From: Heliopora coerulea
Taxonomy: Eukaryota; Cnidaria; Anthozoa; Scleralcyonacea; Helioporidae
Assembly (NCBI GenBank): GCA_030142905.1
Contig: JASJOG010000066.1
Coordinates: 620,001 to 684,000, forward strand
Length of the DNA stretch: 64,000 nucleotides
Direction: 5' to 3'
Both the position numbers and the translations under genes were made by a program. The notes under the pieces are model-generated. The model saw nothing but the letters and a program-made list of their open reading frames with translations, was not told the DNA's origin and ran no database searches. This document shows positions 9,801 to 20,223 of the stretch, piece by piece. Every line of letters starts with the position of its first letter. Position 1 is the stretch's first letter.

Positions 9801-12800
9801 TGCAAGTGTGGATCTGTTTGGAGACCTAAAGCTGGTTTTGATGCAATTACGTCTAAGGGGCATTTGAGATGCGTAACAGTAATTGAAAACCTATGTTAAA
9901 GTCAGTTTTTCCCAATTTTATGCTTAAAGTGGTACAACAACGAAAAAATTGTCTTTTTCTCCTTTTTGTATTTATTTGAAGACATATTTGAAATGAGAAA
10001 GAATGGCGCTCTGAGTTTTTCAAAACATCATCTCGCTCCAGACGTGATCTGGTTTTTGAAATATGAAGTTAGATTAATTATGAGGCGACAAAGGTACCAG
10101 GCGGGAATCGTAAACGAAGAAGAACTACTAAAGCCCAGCAAAAAACACGCAAAATAGGCATATTTAAAGGTTTATAGTATAATTCTAATGTTTCGTTGCT
10201 ACACGCAGCATCCTCAGAGAATGAATAACTTATATTACAAGGTGATAAATATTACAGTGGTTATGTTACATGATATGTATTAACGAGATAGTGGCGTAAG
10301 AATGGAAGTGGGAAGGACAAAAGGAAACAGCAGACTGAGATGGAGTGGAAATGTCAAGAAACGAAAAGTTTCTTTATTTAAAGATTTTCTGTTTCTTGAC
10401 ATTTCCACTCCATCTCAGTCTGCTGTTTCCTTTTGTCCTTCCCACTTCCATTCTTACGCCAATATCTCGTTAATACATATCATGTAACATAACCACTATA
10501 ATATGTATCGCCTTGTAATATAAGTTATTCATTCTTTGAAGATGTTGCGTGCAGCAACGAAAAGTTAGAATTATGCTATAAACCTTTAATTATGAGGCCA
10601 TTTAATCCACGTAGACCAGATGAAACTTTTAAGGTCAGAAATATCTCTGGAAATAAACTGAAAAAGTTATTGAAGCTTTGCTTATTTATGGTAACAAGTA
10701 AAATAGACTTCCGTAAACAACTCATAAGCCACTTGATCTCAGAAGTCCTCAAACGATAAACCTAACTTTGCTAGTTCCTCCACCGTCAATCAATGTTTAC
10801 TGTGGTTCATGTTAAGAGTTTTGGACGTACGTAGGTATTGTATTTAGGCCTGAATCTTAATTTGAAATGAAATATCACATGTGGTCGTTCGGTGTTTTAA
10901 GTTAAAAGCAGTCTGGGACAAACTGTTACCATGGCCATAACGCAATATTCACGACTAAATAATTTTTGTTATTAAAGTTGCAATGCTTTCTGCTACTCGC
11001 ACCCAGACATTTTTACCATTTTGTTAATTTTAGTTTGCTTTTGTGGAGTAAATGACTTCCTAAGCTATCCAATTTGCATTTTTCAAAAACCTAAATATTT
11101 TAGGAGCGAGATGAGATGTCGATAAAATAAGAAGGCCAACGCTCTCGTTTCAGAGCTATTTATAATTTACACTCTATATCCTTAAATGAGACTGTAAAGA
11201 AGATTCTTGAGTGCATGGGACTATCACTGATGAACTTGAAATAGAAAATTTCTTTTTACCGCTTACAGTTCTGATTGTACCATGCACGTAGCTACGGGGG
11301 TGCGCGGGGGTGCAATCGCCCCCCCCCCAAATTTGTCCTCGCCATCCCCAAAGAAAATTCTGAAGTGGTTTCAAATATGATTTAAATATGCCAAAATCCG
11401 ATAGATTTTTAAAATATCTTATGGAAAATATTTTTTCGCTGACCATTCTGACCTATTTTTGTAACGTTATACCAAGTCCACTACATTTGACAACATGAAG
11501 TAGTCGCTGAGTAGTCTGGGTTTTCAGCTTACGTTGACAACTGCCCCCCCCAAAATAGTGCTGCCCCCCCAAATTTTATATCCTAGCTACGTGCCTGGAT
11601 TGTACCTCGAGTAGATATCAAATATTTAAATAGAAAATAATACATGGGGACGCGGGGATATGGAGATTATCTTCGAGTATTCAGTTAGATATGCCATTCG
11701 TATCTTCACATGTAAAAATATCATATCTTTTACGTGTGATAAAACACGATTTTTCTCGCTAGCCGAAAACGTTGTATCACACTAAGGTTTATGAAATAAT
11801 GTCATATATTCCCTTTACCAAAATCGACACCATGATGCATCAAAAAATCAAAACTAGGGTCGAAGAACTTTATCCGTTGCTAACTCGGTCGAGGACTGGA
11901 TTAGATCGCCAATCTCGTTACTTCAATTCTCACCTGAAGGCATTAAAGTTTCATTTCTTGCAATTTTCCCAATATTCGTTATTCTGGAAGTGATAAGGGT
12001 CTTGTTTGAAAGAATCTTCTCCATATAAAAAGTCAAGTTAATAGCTCTGTCCTAACATATGATTTGAGTAAACTAAACAGTGATTAGTTTACTTTTCTAT
12101 AATGACTAGCTAAATGCGATTTTTTTTTTCTGTTTAGAGACTATCGCCGCAAAAAAGCGATTAAACTTCTCATCAGCTTTTGCATAGCATTGGCTTTGTT
12201 ACTAATTACGTACACTGTTACCGCTGAAAGATCCAATATGATCCACAAATGGCAATGTCAAACTGGCGCCATTCTCCTTCATTTCTTTATTCTTGTCGTG
12301 TTCGTTTCCATGGCAGTCCTTGCATTTGACTTTTATGTAAAGTGTGTACGCCTCCAACCGACAACAGTGAACACGGCTACTAATTTTGGTTATCCACTTA
12401 AGCAGTGGCTGGTGAGCTGGGGTAAGAATATATATCTATACACGACAACCGTGTCATGCCTTTATATGTGATAAAGACACAAGTGATTCCATATGACAAA
12501 AAAAAAGCTTAGAAAACATAAATTTCCAAAAGGTTCATTTTTGAAGACATTTAAAAAACTCACAGTTCCTGCTTTATCGGACCTAAAACACTCCGCTATC
12601 GCCTCGTGTTTTAAATTCAGATGAAGCAATCCTGCTTGTTTTTTAAATATTACATGTAATAAATATAAAATGTATTAAATATAACATATAAGAACAGATC
12701 AACAAACCTTTCAACAAATTTAAAAAATAGCTATAAAATGATCAAGATTTATACTTTAAAATCTTTATTCTTCAATGTGACAGGGCACAGCCCCTTTGTC

Positions 12801-14270
12801 AGATTTTTGACAAAGGAGCTGTGCCCAGAAACGTTAAAGAATAAAGTTTTAATATACATTTATATGTATGTATGATTGGCTAATTTAGTTAAGCAAATAG
12901 ATTGAGATGGTCAACTGTTGCTCCGACTGGCTAGTCAAACTCAGTACATTTACAGTGAAATTTTAACAAATCAATAAATTTGTATGAGCAGATCAAACAG
13001 TCGACGTGAGTTTGCGCTGAATTCTCTGGTTCTAGGCATTTGTGCGTGACAAACAGGATAACAAACAAGATAACAAACAGGAGACAATATCAAGTTTGTT
13101 ATTAGATATTCTAGCTATTAGATATTCAGGAGACAATATCAAGTTTGTCATTAGATATTCTAGCTATTAGATATTCAGTTCTGCTATATATGTTCAATAA
13201 GGGTGTCAGGTTCTGGGCATTTGACCAGAGAGCAGATGATATTTTTTCCAAATACAGGAACACAACTAAAAATGTAAGGTCCGTAATCCCCACATGATAT
13301 CACTGATTGCGTTCTAAGAAAAATCTGAATTTACTTATTCGTAATTTTAAAATCCCAACTTTATAAATATAATATCAAAGTCAGAACGTCAAGTAAGATT
13401 GTATAAATCCTCTGCAACCTTTAAAAATTCCTTAACATCTAGTTTAATAGATAACTTCTAATCGTTAACGTATTCGTTAGTGTGAAATTACTTTTCATTT
13501 TGACCGATTTATTTTTATTGTTAAGTCTGTGAACTTTGTAATAGTTACGGAATTGCGCTTTTTGAAGAGTGATAAATAATATATTCTGTAGCTGTATTTA
13601 GTATTTTATACGAGATGTTTCAATTTCAACATATGAAATTTTGATCCCATGAATTGTGAAAATTGTGATTAACTATATGCGTTTTCTACCTGTGAAAAGA
13701 CATAAGAAATTTTCCTAAAGGTACTTTCAAGAAGGCTTTCTAAGAATTTCAAAAACTGTTCTCATAACTTTCAGGCTTTCCTGTTGTTATTGTTGGTGCG
13801 ACTGTTTTTACATCACTTGATAATTATGGGGATAAAGCATAGTAAGTATCTGTTCAAGTTAAATAACATAAGTTATAAACTAAATATTTCAACCTATAAT
13901 TTGTTTTTTTAGCTGTAGATTGGTTGGTCTTCCGTTCATCGTGTCTCTGGTTGCCCCTATTGGTATCATAATTCTGGGCAATTGCGTGGCGTTCGTGAAA
14001 ATATTTCACAGTGTAATTCAAACATCACAGAACGTAAACAAATCTAGAAGAAATTATCTTATTCAACAACTCCACCGTGGAACCGCCATCTTCGTACTGC
14101 TTGGGGTAACTTGGGTGTTTGGATTCTGTACTTTGGGAGATGGAAAGATAACTTTTCAGTATCTCTTTGCTTTTTTCAACTCCTTGCAAGGATTTTTCAT
14201 TTTTGTATTTTACTGTCTGGCATTGAAGAACATGCGAGAGAAATACAAAAATTTATTCAATTTGAAGTAA
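3814..14270 (+). CDS. Adhesion G-protein-coupled receptor, 3' part of gene (GAIN end, GPS and 7TM)
   Basis: Seven exons can be joined with consistent phases: 3814-3846, 6497-6591, 6919-7413, 7995-8119, 12138-12421, 13775-13841 and 13913-14270. All have AG acceptors and GT donors. The product would be a cell-surface receptor. The extracellular part ends in a GPS motif with CVFWERD, the two-cysteine CHCNHLTHF signature and an HLT autoproteolysis site near 7387. Helix 1 is in exon 7995, helices 2 and 3 in exon 12138, helix 4 in 13775, helices 5 to 7 in 13913. The short C-terminal tail ends at TAA 14268-14270. Family B2 architecture is clear. The ligand and the N-terminal domains are not visible, because upstream exons lie beyond or within the repeat-rich start of the window. 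The reading frame shifts inside exon 6919-7413, so this copy may be a pseudogene or hold a sequence error. Confidence 0.85.
3847..6496. other. Intron with no further exon found
   Basis: About 2.65 kb between two GPCR exons. I see no convincing exon, RNA gene or complete transposon. The near-repeated string GAATACTAATTAGAATTATGAACTTTTC at about 6246 recurs with small changes at about 6696, after the next exon, showing a small local duplication across exon 6497-6591. Confidence 0.5.
6497..6591 (+). CDS. Adhesion GPCR, GAIN exon
   Basis: Between acceptor TAACAG and donor GTACAA. It encodes TGNDFLGVVSNLLSVEW and continues to TTK, ending in phase 2 and completing an Arg codon with the first base of exon 6919. 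Confidence 0.75.
6919..7413 (+). CDS. Adhesion GPCR, GAIN to GPS exon, with internal frameshift
   Basis: It begins in the frame that continues exon 6497 (IISLLDAYSDRV) but ends in a different frame (TLTSIVLPHSIL, then VSVIVYRNSTFFLP, then the GPS CHCNHLTHF). The switch must lie at about 6985-7040. A run of seven A at 6990-6996 and a 15-bp direct duplication (TCTATACTCAGATTA, near 7004-7033) lie there. Loss of one base, possibly in the A run, would explain it. The donor is GTAGGT at 7414. Confidence 0.8.
7500..7835. repeat. Pyrimidine-rich low-complexity tract in intron
   Basis: A long stretch dominated by TTTC, CTTTTT and CCTT runs. The translations it yields are strings of Phe, Leu and Ser and are not genes. 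Confidence 0.8.
7995..8119 (+). CDS. Adhesion GPCR, transmembrane helix 1 exon
   Basis: Acceptor TTTTTAG and donor GTGAGA. It encodes a linker (DPYSNGKTSTDHDNVL) and helix 1 (SIVSYIGCGLSLVGVTFTV), which follows the GPS directly as expected. It ends in phase 2. Confidence 0.85.
8310..8380. repeat. AT-rich microsatellite-like repeat
   Basis: Alternating ATATAT and GTATAC blocks with two copies of ATATGTTATT.TCACAT. Confidence 0.7.
8381..10073. other. Intron sequence without recognisable features
   Basis: No exon with coding style and both splice sites, no RNA gene and no bounded transposon was found. Confidence 0.5.
10074..10599. repeat. Long fold-back element with possible 13-bp target duplication
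   Basis: Two arms of about 200 bp (10165-10361 and 10391-10586) are inverted copies separated by a loop of about 30 bp. They share CTGAGATGGAGTGGAAATGT. The string TTAATTATGAGGC occurs directly at 10074-10086 and 10587-10599 and may be a target duplication, leaving an unpaired tail of about 78 bp on the left. The right arm outer end reads GAAGATGTTGCGTGCAGCAA followed by CGAAA, resembling the hairpin ends of other Penelope-like elements here. No protein is encoded. Confidence 0.75.
10600..11272. other. Intron sequence without recognisable features
   Basis: Nothing beyond AT-rich non-coding sequence was recognised. Confidence 0.5.
11281..11597. mobile_element. Non-autonomous hAT-type MITE (317 bp)
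   Basis: The ends are imperfect inverted repeats (CATGCACGTAGCTAC at the left, CAGGCACGTAGCTAG when the right end is reversed). It is flanked by a perfect 8-bp direct duplication, GATTGTAC at 11273-11280 and 11598-11605. An 8-bp duplication with CA...TG ends is diagnostic of hAT elements. The interior has C/G homopolymer runs and no reading frame. Confidence 0.88.
12138..12421 (+). CDS. Adhesion GPCR, transmembrane helices 2 and 3 exon
   Basis: Acceptor TGTTTAG and donor GTAAGA. Encodes a basic loop (DYRRKK), helix 2 (AIKLLISFCIALALLLITY), the conserved cysteine before helix 3 (WQCQTGAILLHFF) and helix 3, ending at WLVSWG. WG at the start of helix 4 is typical of this family. It ends in phase 1. 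Confidence 0.9.
12443..12660. repeat. Dispersed repeat fragment shared with 2118-2310
   Basis: It has the same ordered blocks as at 2118-2310 (TTTATATGTGATAAA, AAATTTCCAAA, GGTTCATTTTTGAAGACAT, CCTAAAACACTCC). Here it includes about 25 extra bases between the last two shared blocks. Confidence 0.6.
12757..12853. repeat. Palindromic element end (hairpin)
   Basis: AAATCTTTATTCTTCAATGT is followed by GGGCACAGCCCCTTTGTCAG and then, inverted, TTTGACAAAGGAGCTGTGCC and GTTAAAGAATAAAG. The right half contains GACAAAGG, a hairpin, then AGAAACGTT. This resembles the ends of Penelope-like elements joined tail to tail. Confidence 0.65.
13079..13176. repeat. Tandem duplication, 2 x 49 bp
   Basis: The 49-bp unit beginning AGGAGACAATATCAAGTTTG occurs twice in direct contact (13079-13127 and 13128-13176) with one mismatch. 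It lies in a GPCR intron. Confidence 0.85.
13775..13841 (+). CDS. Adhesion GPCR, transmembrane helix 4 exon
   Basis: Acceptor CTTTCAG and donor GTAAGT. It encodes GFPVVIVGATVFTSLDNYGD, continuing the WG of the previous exon. It ends in phase 2, matched by the next exon. Confidence 0.88.
13913..14270 (+). CDS. Adhesion GPCR, last exon (helices 5 to 7 and tail)
   Basis: Acceptor TTTTTTAG. Encodes YCRLVGLPFIVSLVAPIGII (helix 5), a loop with many basic residues, helix 6 (GTAIFVLLGVTWVFGF), helix 7 (FQYLFAFFNSLQGFFIFVFY) and a 17-residue tail ending NLFNLK. TAA is at 14268-14270. The helix 6 and helix 7 patterns are classic for family B2. Confidence 0.92.
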
Positions 14271-14814
14271 AAGCTACCTACAAGTAGGGGAAGAAATTCT
14301 CCTCCTAAGAGTATGGAAAATCCATCAATAAGTTCTTTATAATTTCTTGTATCTTAATGCAGCTTATTGCGGACTTCAAATGAATAGAAAACTATTAGAA
14401 TGTATTAGGAAAAAGGCAATGATAAACTTATGCGTTCACAAGATGTAAGATAGAGTGCTGCATTGTTAGCGTTGAACAATGTGTAGAAGGCCAAAAGGGT
14501 CAGGATACTGCCAAAATTTTCTAGATAAGAAATTGACGTTACTAGCAAAAGGTCTTATTTTGAAATGTAAGTTTTTTATCAAGTAAATCTCGTTTGTTCA
14601 CTGAGTCTTCTTTTTTATGATGGACGATAGACGTTTATCCTTTAGATCCCAGATTTATTCTAAAGAACTTTTAACTTATTCAGTCAATTAAAAATTCTTT
14701 TGAAAATATTTTAAAATTTGTTTACGAATCTGAGTTGCATATAATACGTTGTACAGATGTGTATAGAGTAAGATAAGCTAGAACTTTCATGTTGCGATGT
14801 TTAACATGATTTCC
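14271..14814. other. Downstream region of the GPCR
   Basis: Presumed 3' UTR and intergenic DNA. No clear AATAAA signal was seen close to the stop codon and no other gene is recognised. Confidence 0.4.
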
Positions 14815-15450
14815 ACATCATTTCACACGAGTGTTTTCAAGTTATTGCACATGATCGCAGGTAGAAAGATTAAACACTTATAAATTTCACATTAGTCAAG
14901 TTTTCACACGCACTTTTTCCCATTTTAAAATTTTATCACTAGTTCAAGATTCACATATAATTAAAGTATATATATTTTACACATGTGGTTCACTCGTCTT
15001 CATAACTCAAACAATTCCACATGTTCCTTTTTTACTTGTCTGGCATGCGGACTTTTCATAAAGGCACGCCCATTCCTATTGCTGTAGTATTGGACCCATG
15101 ACTTGTGGCCCTCACTTGACCAAAAGACCAAGAAGGATATCCAGAATTGGCAATTACAAAAATGTCACAAGTCATTTCACATGTGCTCAACATATGGAAT
15201 TGGAACATTTTCAAATATGAAATTTTTATTTCATGGGGACCTATTCATAAATAAAATACCCAATTAACATGTGAAATGAGCTAGTTCAAAATTTCACTTG
15301 TGAAATCCTGGTGTACGAAACAAGTATTTCTCATATGAAGTAGAACCTTCACGTATAAAAGTTAATTTCAGGTATGAAATCCTCAGTTCACATGTGGAAT
15401 TGAAGCAATTTACATATAAAATATTATTTTCATTTGTGAAACTGCATGCG
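14815..15450. repeat. Irregular array of short quasi-palindromes
   Basis: Many variants of TTCACATGTGAAAT recur at irregular spacing, for example CATTTCACATGTGC near 15174, CATGTGAAATGAG near 15269, TTTCACTTGTGAAATCC near 15293 and GTTCACATGTGGAATTG near 15390. It is not a clean tandem repeat and has no recognised class. Confidence 0.55.
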
Positions 15451-16563
15451 AAATTTTTGTAAGGAGATAAAAGGATACTTAGAATACTGTTGTACGCAAC
15501 TCGTTGTCCAGGAACGTAATCAAAAACTTTTTTTTGTTTTTAGAAAACTCCCTTTTTAAATCGCCTCCATTGGCTTACCGGTCCAGAGTTTGCAAATTTT
15601 TCTGAGTCTTGATCATTTCACTTGGTTAACCTATATCTTTGGTTATTATGAGTAAAACGTATGTATGATCTGAACAAAAGAAAACTTTCTGAATTTACCT
15701 TCTCACGCCTGTCGTCGACAGGCGTTGTTTCGATTCTGATTTAATCATATAACTATTAAAGTATTTAGTAAAGATCCAGATTTGTAATTTATTACATACG
15801 TACTGTGATTAGCACAGCAGGCCCAAAGATTAAAGTCGTCTCTTATAGGTGAAGTTCGTTCCTGATTGGTCAGGTGATTTTTCACACTAGTGAGTACAAT
15901 TCTCTGACCAATCAGAGGCCCCATACAATTTTTCGGCACTAGTGAGAAAAGCGTATCGACTTTTCCCGTCACAACTCAAACGAACCTTTACAGTTTGAGC
16001 ATTTTTGTTTGCTCCCAAAAATGATCTTTATTACGTTGTGTTCACACTTATTCTGTTAAACGTGTGAACGAGTGTGAATATCATTAAAAATAAAAAATTT
16101 TCTTGCTTTTATGTTGTCTATATACCATTTGTCACAGAGAGTGGCTCGAAGTGTTTGCCCCATCACTTGTAATAAAAAAATGTTTTTCACAGGAAACCTA
16201 TAAACAAATTACTTCATGGTTGGTCCAATTGTCCCCTTTTTATTCACTTGCTGTTATGAATCACAAATTCACCCGTTCATGCCTCGCTCGTTCGTCTTTG
16301 CTTCATTACAGCTCGTGAATAAAAATCGTACCCGCTAACCAACCATAAAATAATCTATAAATTTTTATATAAGTTTAACTTTCCTTTCCTTGGTTACAGT
16401 TGGTCCGGTTTTCCAGATGAGCTTTTCATACGTTAAAGCACGTATGACGCAAAAATGTACTGTAAAGAAATTATTTCCCATAGTGTACGGGGAAACCTGA
16501 GGCCTCCGACAGAATCTCACTTGCACTTGTAACACAATGTAGTATTGAGGATACCGTTTCCAG
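15451..16563. other. Intergenic sequence
   Basis: No gene is seen. Two inverted CCAAT-type strings (CTGATTGGTCA near 15863 and TGACCAATCAGA near 15904) and two CACTAGTG palindromes lie at 15860-15955. Confidence 0.4.
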
Positions 16564-16625
16564 ACAACTCGATGGCTCAACTGGTAGCGCAGTAATCCGG
16601 AAATCCGAAGATGTGAGTAAAAATT
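16564..16625 (+). repeat. tRNA-like SINE head (fragment)
   Basis: GATGGCTCAACTGGTAGCGC resembles a polymerase III A box. It is followed by AGTAATCCGGAAATCCGAAG (an anticodon-arm-like segment) and a degenerate B box (GTAAAAATTCC). The folding and the B box are too poor for a functional tRNA, so a tRNA-derived SINE remnant is the better reading. Confidence 0.5.
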
Positions 16626-17724
16626 CCACTAAAGGCCACTCAATTAATCTAATAGACTTTTTCAGAATAGGTTGATCATGATGTATTCTCTCTGTGTTAC
16701 CAGAGTATAGTGAATTTGTTCATTAATTAGTGTTCTGAGGTTTGAAGTTAAACCCTTTTTTCAATGGTATAAAACAAATAATGTAGATGGAATATTTCCG
16801 CCGAAAAAGATGGTATTCAGAACAATATCATTTCAGGATAATTATCAACACAATTCTAAATATAAATTTGAGGTTTAGATAAGCAACAGATAATTACCTC
16901 AACCTTAAGAAATAAGACATAAGTGAAGTCAAGCAAAGGCCTTGTTGATTTATGACTTTTTCATTCATTTGAATCTTTCATACAAAACCAAGAAAATCAA
17001 TAATTTCAAATCTCAAGGGCATCGTTGGACATGGAGCACAGATGTCACTAACCGCGTCTCTATATTTTGAAGACGATGTTTACTCCTAAAATGTCAAAGA
17101 CTGTTGGTTAAGTTGACAACTGACTCGTGTATTAGACAGTTGGTGATCTCTGCTAGGATTACTAGGTTACTCATAATCTTTATTTAAATGAACATTCTAT
17201 TGAAAGAGTGTATTCAAAAGCGTCTGTTTATCAAAACTTCTAGTGCTTGCTGTCCCTGGCTCAAGAACCTTGTTTGATTATGGTAGATTGCTGAATTAAT
17301 TCTTGAGGTTCAGGTAATTAACGTATTTACTTTATGACTGCGGCTGTTCGAGGAATTTCCGTTACTCGCTAAAATCTGGCTGTTTTTCCGCTGAGGATAT
17401 CTTTATCTTAACTTATGTTATCAAAAGTTTAATCATGCGAATTCTTCAGAGCAATGTTCGACCTGTAGTGAATGTACAAGTGATAAAATTTGTGTACTCT
17501 TGGGCATAAGTTTATCAAGATTAGCTGACTATCATGAATTATTATGAATTATTTTTTGGAAATATGTAAATCGAACTAACAGCTTCAAGCAGATAGTTTG
17601 TCAGTTGTGGGGACGAAGGAATGGTCCAGAGCGTTCGAAGTCGTCCTAGTTTAGACTGGTGACACGAAGGTGCTCCAGGTTACCTAAGTCAGCGCAAAAC
17701 TACTTCTAGTTCAGGAGGAGGGTG
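16626..17724. other. Intergenic sequence
   Basis: No gene, RNA or bounded repeat was recognised. Confidence 0.4.
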
Positions 17725-18095
17725 GACGTTTGGCCGAAAGACATTTGACCGACAAGACGTTTGGCCGACAGGACATTTCACCGACAAGACATTTGGACGA
17801 CAGGACATTTAAACCCTAACCTTAACCCCTAACCCCTAAGCCTAACCCCTAACCCTAACCCTAACCCCTAACCTCTTGAAATAACTATGAACGTGGAACA
17901 TTTACTGTATCTTTCACGCATGTTTACAGGTTATGTGCAATAGCACGTATATAGTATTTGGATAGTGGGGTGGGTGACGCCAACGCGTCCGCCAACGCGG
18001 CCTAACGTCTTGTCGGCCAAATGTCTGTCGGTCAAAGGTCCTGTCGGTCAAACGTCTGTCGGTCTAGTGTCTGTCGGCCAAACGTCCGGTCACTG
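17725..18095. repeat. Fold-back element with arms made of tandem GCCGACA.GACGTTT units and a telomere-like core
   Basis: The left arm (about 17730-17808) is a run of units such as GGCCGAAAGACATTTGACCG and ACAAGACGTTTGGCCGACAG. The right arm (about 18000-18090) is the inverted set (GTCTTGTCGGCCAAATGTCT and similar). Just inside the left arm is a degenerate telomeric tract (CCCTAA, CCCCTAA; 17815-17873). The arms are internally tandem, so the whole can fold in many registers. Confidence 0.8.
17815..17873. repeat. Interstitial telomere-like repeat (CCCTAA)n
   Basis: About nine imperfect CCCTAA/CCCCTAA units on the plus strand. It matches the metazoan telomere repeat TTAGGG but is short and lies inside a dispersed element, so it is not a chromosome end. 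Confidence 0.85.
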
Positions 18096-18934
18096 TTCAA
18101 GAGAACGTTTTAAAGAGTTGAAGTTTTGGGTGACTTTGTGCTGTAGATGGAAAGATATTTGTAAGTGACCATACATGAGCCAATACATGGTTAGTGAAGG
18201 TAGTACTAAACCGTTTAGTGCATACTTATTAATAATTGTATGTATTTACGGTAGTTTGATATACAGAGCACAAATCCTTGTTTAATCTTAGTTAATACGA
18301 TATGTTTGCAGAATCTGTCACATTGTGACATGGCATTAAGAAATATCCTTGACGCCTAAAAGAAACGTTGTGTGACTCATTTTGTCAAGTGTCTGGTTTT
18401 GAATTTAAACATTTGCTTCAGTCTTGCTACGATCTATATAGAGGGAATTCTTTTAACTCATGCTTGACAACTTGTGTTAATTTTACAACGAGTCGTGGTG
18501 TATACACCTTGTCCTTGATCATAACATCTCCGTTAACACTGCGTAAACAAAACTACATAAAATTTTTACTAACTATGTTCCCAGTTATCTTTTGAAACGT
18601 TTTAACCACGACTACCTGCCTTTCTTCCAACTTTATCTCAACAGGAATGTAAGGTAGAGAATATAAAAAAGGTTATGTGAGTAAATGATCAGAAGAACAA
18701 ATTTCTGTTTCATCCTTGGAACAAATTGTTGGCTCATAAACTTTGCATAAGTCTGTTCTTAAGTGGAATTAATGTGCTGCGCAAAAGGAATCCTGGAATC
18801 CAGATACCCAGGATTCAATCAATGTTAAGTTGTTTGGTTTTCTTTGTCTTCTAATCATTTTATCTCTTTTCTTTGATCATGGGCGTTTGTCTTTCGTTAG
18901 TAAGTTATATGCAATCGCGACAATGATACTATAT
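18096..18934. other. Intergenic sequence
   Basis: No gene, RNA or bounded repeat recognised. Confidence 0.4.
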
Positions 18935-19065
18935 ATCATCATAAGCATACGAGACCAATTTCAACTGGGAGATGAGGCCTGTTGCCCGAAAATTTTCTGC
19001 ATCGCCTGACTTTTCAAAATAAACTAACCACTCAGCCATGTCTTCTATAAAACTACGCTTATTAT
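18935..19065. repeat. Dispersed repeat fragment also present in both tandem units
   Basis: ATCATAAGCATACGAGACCA then GAGGCCTGTTGCCCGAAAAT match 26345-26480 and 49485-49600 in order, with many substitutions. It is an old repeat of unknown class. Confidence 0.6.
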
Positions 19066-20223
19066 ATATTTTGCGCAATACTAAAATGACATCGAAATGA
19101 GTACAAACAAAACAATATCAACTGACAACACCTTCAGTCTAAAAGTATTGAGCTTTTCCTCTCAGATCCCAGGTTATGAGAAGATAAAGATTTCTGCCCG
19201 AAAAATGACAATGTCGCCCGAAAAAAATGACGATGGCCGAATCTGGGGGACTGCAACCACCCCCCGGCTCGTACGCCTGTGTATATCACGATTTACACGA
19301 TTGTGCCGTTAGCAATGATCAATCACATATTGATTTGTCTAGAAACGTTGTGATTCATTTTCATCACACTGTGATAATCAGAGACCGATCCATCAATCCC
19401 AGCATGCGTTATAAGTTGTTATGATACAGATGTAAAATTACATCTTGTTGGTTGCTGTGCACGATTAATTTTTTAAGGTTCAATGGGAATGCCAAGGAAC
19501 AAATCAACAGGTTTCTGATGTGTCGAACTTTATAAGGAGAAAATGTTTCCAGTCAGCAAAGTAAAACTTGCTTGCCGTTAATTTCGGGACCTATGCTATG
19601 TTGTAAGAGAAGTCGTTCATGCTTATTTGCTCTTATCCAATTCATGATTGCACAATAAAACTTAGGAGACCACCTATCAGGCTATAGAGTTTTTCTTAAC
19701 GTTAACCTTGAGCAATTCTTGCGTTCCTTTCGTGTTCTTCCAACTCCAGCTTGCATGCATAACCGTATTAAGACTGCATATCATTTCCTTCACTAGGAAA
19801 AAATGTTACCATTCCGAGTACCTTATCTAATTACAGATCCGAAATGTTGCCTTTGCCTTGGCATGTTCATCGATTGCTTAAAGTTGGACGTTCTTCACGT
19901 TCGTTTAAAGATGATAATTATTACATGGATGATCCATTAATGTCAGCATATGTTAAAATTGCCATTGTCAATAAAGTTCCATGGTCAAACCCATAGGAAT
20001 ATAATTGCAACATGTCTATTGAAAGCTGCTTTGTTCAGTCACCTGTTTGAGCCATCCTATATTTTTCACAAAAACACACTTTGTGATTAAAAACCGTAAT
20101 AAAAATAGTGTTACACCATTCACCAAAAGCTACGGTTTGTTTCTCCATTCTCAATGCTAAATGTAAAGTTATTCATTGTCGTTAAGACTCGAAAAAGATG
20201 AAAAAAGAAAACACCTAAAGAAC
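19066..20223. other. Intergenic sequence up to the tandem duplication
   Basis: No gene recognised. Similarity to copy 2 begins near 20224. Confidence 0.4.

Noticed and set aside
17815..17873. Chromosome end
   Set aside because: The tract is short, degenerate and enclosed by inverted arms of a dispersed element, with ordinary sequence on both sides.
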